A DNA stretch of 64,000 nucleotides from Azospirillum fermentarium (GTDB taxonomy: Bacteria; Pseudomonadota; Alphaproteobacteria; Azospirillales; Azospirillaceae). Positions within the stretch are counted from its first letter, which is position 1. The number at the start of each line of letters is the position of its first letter. Under the pieces are notes generated by a model, which was not told the origin of the DNA, searched no databases, and worked only from the letters and a program-made list of their open reading frames with translations. Both the position numbers and the translations under genes were made by a program. Where the stretch lies: the NCBI RefSeq assembly GCF_025961205.1, contig NZ_JAOQNH010000001.1, forward strand, positions 1,078,001 through 1,142,000. The letters are read 5' to 3'. Shown here piece by piece: positions 61,509-64,000 of the stretch.

Positions 61509-62705
61509 ATGGTCCCGGTGTTGGCGGGGGGTGTTGCGATGCTGGCGCTGGCGATGGGGGTGGGGCGGTTCGCCTACACCCCCCTGCTGCCGGCGATGCA
61601 GGCGGCCACCGGCCTGGGCGGTGACGGGGCGGGTGTTCTGGCCTCGCTCAACTACCTGGGCTATTTCCTGGGCGCGGTGGCGGTGACACGGGTGCCCCAC
61701 GGGGCGGTGCGGGGGCGGGTGTTCCGGCTGTCGCTGGCGGCCAGCGTGCTCAGCACCGCGGCCATGGGGCTCAGCGATGACCGCACGGTCTGGGCGGTGC
61801 TGCGGCTGATCTCGGGGCTGGCCAGCGCCGGGGTGTTCATCCTGGGCATCGCCATGGTGCTCGACGCCCTGACCCGTGCGGGCCGGGAATCGCTGGCGGC
61901 GTGGATCTACACCGGCATCGGCGCCGGCATCGCCGGATCGGGGCTGTTCGTCGGGCTGGCCGAACCGGCGCTGGGCTGGAACGGCTGCTGGCTGGCGCTG
62001 GGCGCCATCGCCGGGGGGCTGGCGATCCTGCCCTGGCGGGCGGTGCGCGACCACACGGCCGACGCGGCCCCGGTGCCGGCCCCGGCCGCCGCGGTTCCTG
62101 CCGCCGGGGCGGCGTTCTCCCTGCCGCTGATCCTGCTGACCGCGGCCTATTTCCTGGAAGGCGGCGGCTACATCGTCACCGGCACCTTTCTGGTGGCGCT
62201 GCTGAAGCAGGCGCCGGACACCGCGGGCGTCGGGGCGGTGGCCTGGATGGTGGCCGGTCTGGCCGGCATGGGATCGGGGCTGTTCTGGGGCTGGCTGGGC
62301 CGGCGCATCGGCCCGTGGCCGGCGCTGCTGGCCGCCCATGTGGCGCAGGCCGCGGGCATCGTGCTGCCGCTGCTGGGCGGGCCGGCGGCGGGGGTGTTGT
62401 CGGCGGCGCTGTTCGGCGGCACCTTCATCGGCATCGTGTCGCTGTCCTTCACCCTGGGCCGGCAGTTGTCCGCCGGATCGGCGGGGCGCGTGGTCGGCAC
62501 GCTGACCGCGGTCTATGGGCTGGGCCAGATCATCGGGCCGCTGCCCGCGGGCATGGCGGTGGCGCACACGGGTTCCTACACCGCCGCACTGACGGGGGCC
62601 GCGGTGGCGGTCCTGGCCGCGGCGGTTCTTCTGGCGGCGGGGTGGGTGCTGTCCCGCCGCCGCACCTTATCCCCAGCGACGGAGACGGTCCCATGCCGTA
62701 CGTGA
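61509..62705 (+). CDS. YbfB/YjiJ-family MFS transporter
   Basis: A 398-residue, 12-helix transporter. Start MVPVLAGGVAMLALAMGVGR and FAYTPLLPAM are typical of YbfB/YjiJ-type exporters or permeases. AAAGGAG lies 7 nt before the ATG at 61509; ATG 61485 is a weaker alternative. Overlaps the tautomerase gene by 13 bp, so the two are co-expressed under the divergent LysR regulator. Substrate unknown. Confidence 0.85.
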   Translation: MVPVLAGGVAMLALAMGVGRFAYTPLLPAMQAATGLGGDGAGVLASLNYLGYFLGAVAVTRVPHGAVRGRVFRLSLAASVLSTAAMGLSDDRTVWAVLRLISGLASAGVFILGIAMVLDALTRAGRESLAAWIYTGIGAGIAGSGLFVGLAEPALGWNGCWLALGAIAGGLAILPWRAVRDHTADAAPVPAPAAAVPAAGAAFSLPLILLTAAYFLEGGGYIVTGTFLVALLKQAPDTAGVGAVAWMVAGLAGMGSGLFWGWLGRRIGPWPALLAAHVAQAAGIVLPLLGGPAAGVLSAALFGGTFIGIVSLSFTLGRQLSAGSAGRVVGTLTAVYGLGQIIGPLPAGMAVAHTGSYTAALTGAAVAVLAAAVLLAAGWVLSRRRTLSPATETVPCRT

Positions 62706-62914
62706 ACATCAAGATCACCCGCGAAGGCGCCACGCCCGAGCAAAAGGCCGCCCTGATCCGCGGCGCCACCCAGCTTCTGGTCGATGTGCTGGGCAAGAAC
62801 CCCAAGACCACCGTGGTGGTCATCGACGAGGTGGACACCGACAACTGGGGCATCGGCGGCGAAACCGTCACCGTGCTGCGCAAGGAGGCATCATCGGCGC
62901 CGCTTGGAGGCTGA
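62693..62914 (+). CDS. 4-oxalocrotonate tautomerase family protein
   Basis: A 73-residue tautomerase with the catalytic Pro right after Met (MPYVNIKITREGATPEQK). Such enzymes keto-enol isomerise aromatic catabolites or unrelated small acids. Overlaps the MFS gene (13 bp); with it, forms a transporter/tautomerase unit that may handle an aromatic or dicarboxylic compound (inference). Confidence 0.9.
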   Translation: MPYVNIKITREGATPEQKAALIRGATQLLVDVLGKNPKTTVVVIDEVDTDNWGIGGETVTVLRKEASSAPLGG

Positions 62915-62940
62915 CGCCCCCAAGCGAATCGCTTCCGGCA

Positions 62941-63675
62941 TCAATGGCCCGCGTTCGCGCGGGCCTTTTTGCGCCGGGCCGCCGCCATCAGGTTCAGCGC
63001 CTCCACCAGCGTGGAGAAGGCGATGGCGAAATACAGATAGCCCTTGGGGATGTGGAACCCCATGCCGTCGGCGGTCAGCGCCACGCCCACCAGCAGCAGG
63101 AACGACAGGGCCAGCATCTTGACCGTCGGGTGGCGGTTGACGAAATCCCCCACCGGGCCGGACGCGAACAGCATCACGCCCACGGCGATGACCACCGCCG
63201 CCACCATGATTTCCAGATGCTGCGACATGCCCACCGCGGTGATGACGCTGTCCAGCGAGAACACGATGTCCAGCACCATGATCTGCGCCACCACCCCGGC
63301 GAAGGTCGCGGCCTTGGCCGCCGGGCCGCCGTCGTCGTGGCCTTCCACCGAATGGTGGATTTCCATGGTGCCCTTGGCCAGCAGGAACAGCCCGCCGCCG
63401 ATCAGGATCAGGTCGCGGCCCGAGAAGGCCAGATCGCCCAGGCTGATCAGGGGCCGGGTCAGCGTGGCCACCCACGCGATGGAGGCCAGCAGCGCCAGCC
63501 GCGAGATCAGCGCCAGCGCCAGCCCCACCTGCCGCGCGGTCTTCTGCTGATGCTCCGGCAGCTTGGCCGCCATGATCGAGATGAAGATGATGTTGTCGAT
63601 GCCGAGGACGATTTCCAGCGCCGTCAGGGTGAGCAGGCTGGCCCAGGCGTTGGGGTCGAGAAGGATGTCGAACAT
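62941..63675 (-). CDS. TerC-family membrane protein
   Basis: A 244-residue inner-membrane protein with about seven helices. The two acidic helices LEIVLGIDNIIFISI and VLDIVFSLDSVITAVGM are the TerC-family signature (possible Mn2+ or other metal exporter). Loop with HHSVEGHDDGG between. The ATG at 63675 is favoured over 63702 (GGGAAAG upstream). Monocistronic. Confidence 0.9.
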   Translation of the reverse strand: MFDILLDPNAWASLLTLTALEIVLGIDNIIFISIMAAKLPEHQQKTARQVGLALALISRLALLASIAWVATLTRPLISLGDLAFSGRDLILIGGGLFLLAKGTMEIHHSVEGHDDGGPAAKAATFAGVVAQIMVLDIVFSLDSVITAVGMSQHLEIMVAAVVIAVGVMLFASGPVGDFVNRHPTVKMLALSFLLLVGVALTADGMGFHIPKGYLYFAIAFSTLVEALNLMAAARRKKARANAGH

Positions 63676-63766
63676 GAACGGGCTTTCCCAAAGCGCAGCC
63701 ACCGCTGCCGGACTGCCGGGAAGATGATCGTGTCTTCATAAGTGCGCAAGCGGTCCCGGACGGAGA

Positions 63767-64000
63767 TCACCCATCCTCGCCGGCACCGTCGCGCCCCGTC
63801 AGCCGGTCAAGCGCCCGGCGGTCCCGCTTGACCGGGCGGGGGCCGGACGCGGCGGGGTGGTGGCCGGGCACCCGGTGGGGGGTGTCCATGGCGGTTTCCG
63901 GGGCCGGCGGGGCCAGATCCTCGTACAGCGTGCGCGCCTCGTCCGCCGGGCCGCGGCGGGTGCCCAGCGCCGTGACCCGCACCACCCGGATGTGCCGCCC
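63767..64000 (-). CDS. Hsp15-like S4-domain RNA-binding protein (3' part)
   Basis: Only the C-terminal 77 residues are in the window; the start lies beyond position 64000. VRVTALGTRRGPADEARTLYEDL and the basic end PVKRDRRALDRLTGRD match the C-terminal region of Hsp15-like S4 proteins, which bind stalled 50S subunits carrying peptidyl-tRNA. Confidence 0.75.
   Translation of the reverse strand, partial: GRHIRVVRVTALGTRRGPADEARTLYEDLAPPAPETAMDTPHRVPGHHPAASGPRPVKRDRRALDRLTGRDGAGEDG

Overview
The window looks like chromosome of a GC-rich alphaproteobacterium, most likely Azospirillum or a close Rhodospirillales relative. The evidence is the very high G+C with a strong third-position GC bias, a CowN nitrogenase-protection gene beside an RcoM-type CO sensor (a nitrogen fixer's pair), a full DctA/DctB/DctD C4-dicarboxylate system with a sigma-54 promoter, CarD, and rph/rdgB/hemW grouped together. 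The genus is an inference; no rRNA lies in the window.

Layout. 0-9.6 kb: gamma-glutamyltransferase-like lipoprotein lacking its catalytic Thr, small membrane protein, aminotransferase with a 3' tandem repeat, PmbA/TldE, RcnB-like secreted protein, and a lipid/envelope group (lipid kinase, LpxH-like phosphatase, GT4 glycosyltransferase, polytopic membrane protein). 9.7-13.8 kb: a 26-codon leader-like ORF, an intact ISAs1-family element with terminal repeats and an 8-bp target duplication, and a NitT/TauT-type ABC operon. 14.3-23.6 kb: pyruvate kinase, dctBD divergent from dctA, and malic enzyme (maeB). DctA imports C4-dicarboxylates; MaeB and pyruvate kinase shape the malate-pyruvate node. 23.7-29.7 kb: GH18-like protein, MarR regulator with a palindromic operator, DUF1579 and VOC proteins, the cnoX/LON-N/trm112/DUF971 operon, and a YbaK-type deacylase. 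29.8-33.6 kb: two identical tRNA-Gly(GCC) genes, a DUF433/DUF5615 toxin-antitoxin-like pair, phenylalanine hydroxylase, bluB, class II aldolase.

33.7-39.6 kb: an unrecognised secreted protein, DUF1848, and a LysR/gcdH/CoA-transferase set for glutarate (lysine) breakdown. A nested inverted-repeat element sits between gcdH and the CoA-transferase gene. 39.9-47.3 kb: a six-gene hyfBCEFGI-type membrane complex whose large subunit lacks all four NiFe-ligand cysteines, so it belongs with the energy-converting-hydrogenase-related (Ehr) complexes of unknown reaction. 47.3-53.2 kb: an ExeA-like membrane protein without a Walker A lysine, a ROK kinase, hemW, a small secreted protein, rdgB, rph. 53.3-54.5 kb: rcoM-like and cowN. 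54.6-64 kb: Tim44-domain protein, PRPP-synthetase-like protein, CheC with a single-domain response regulator, a PIN protein, carD, fdxA, a LysR/MFS/tautomerase group, TerC, and the 3' part of an Hsp15-like S4 protein running off the end.

The signals most worth following are the cysteine-less hydrogenase-4-like complex, the RcoM-like/CowN pair with conserved His and Met haem ligands but no equivalent of the redox cysteine, the branched-chain-rich leader-like ORF stranded beside an IS, the paired GntR-type operators before maeB, and the nested repeat inside the glutarate locus.
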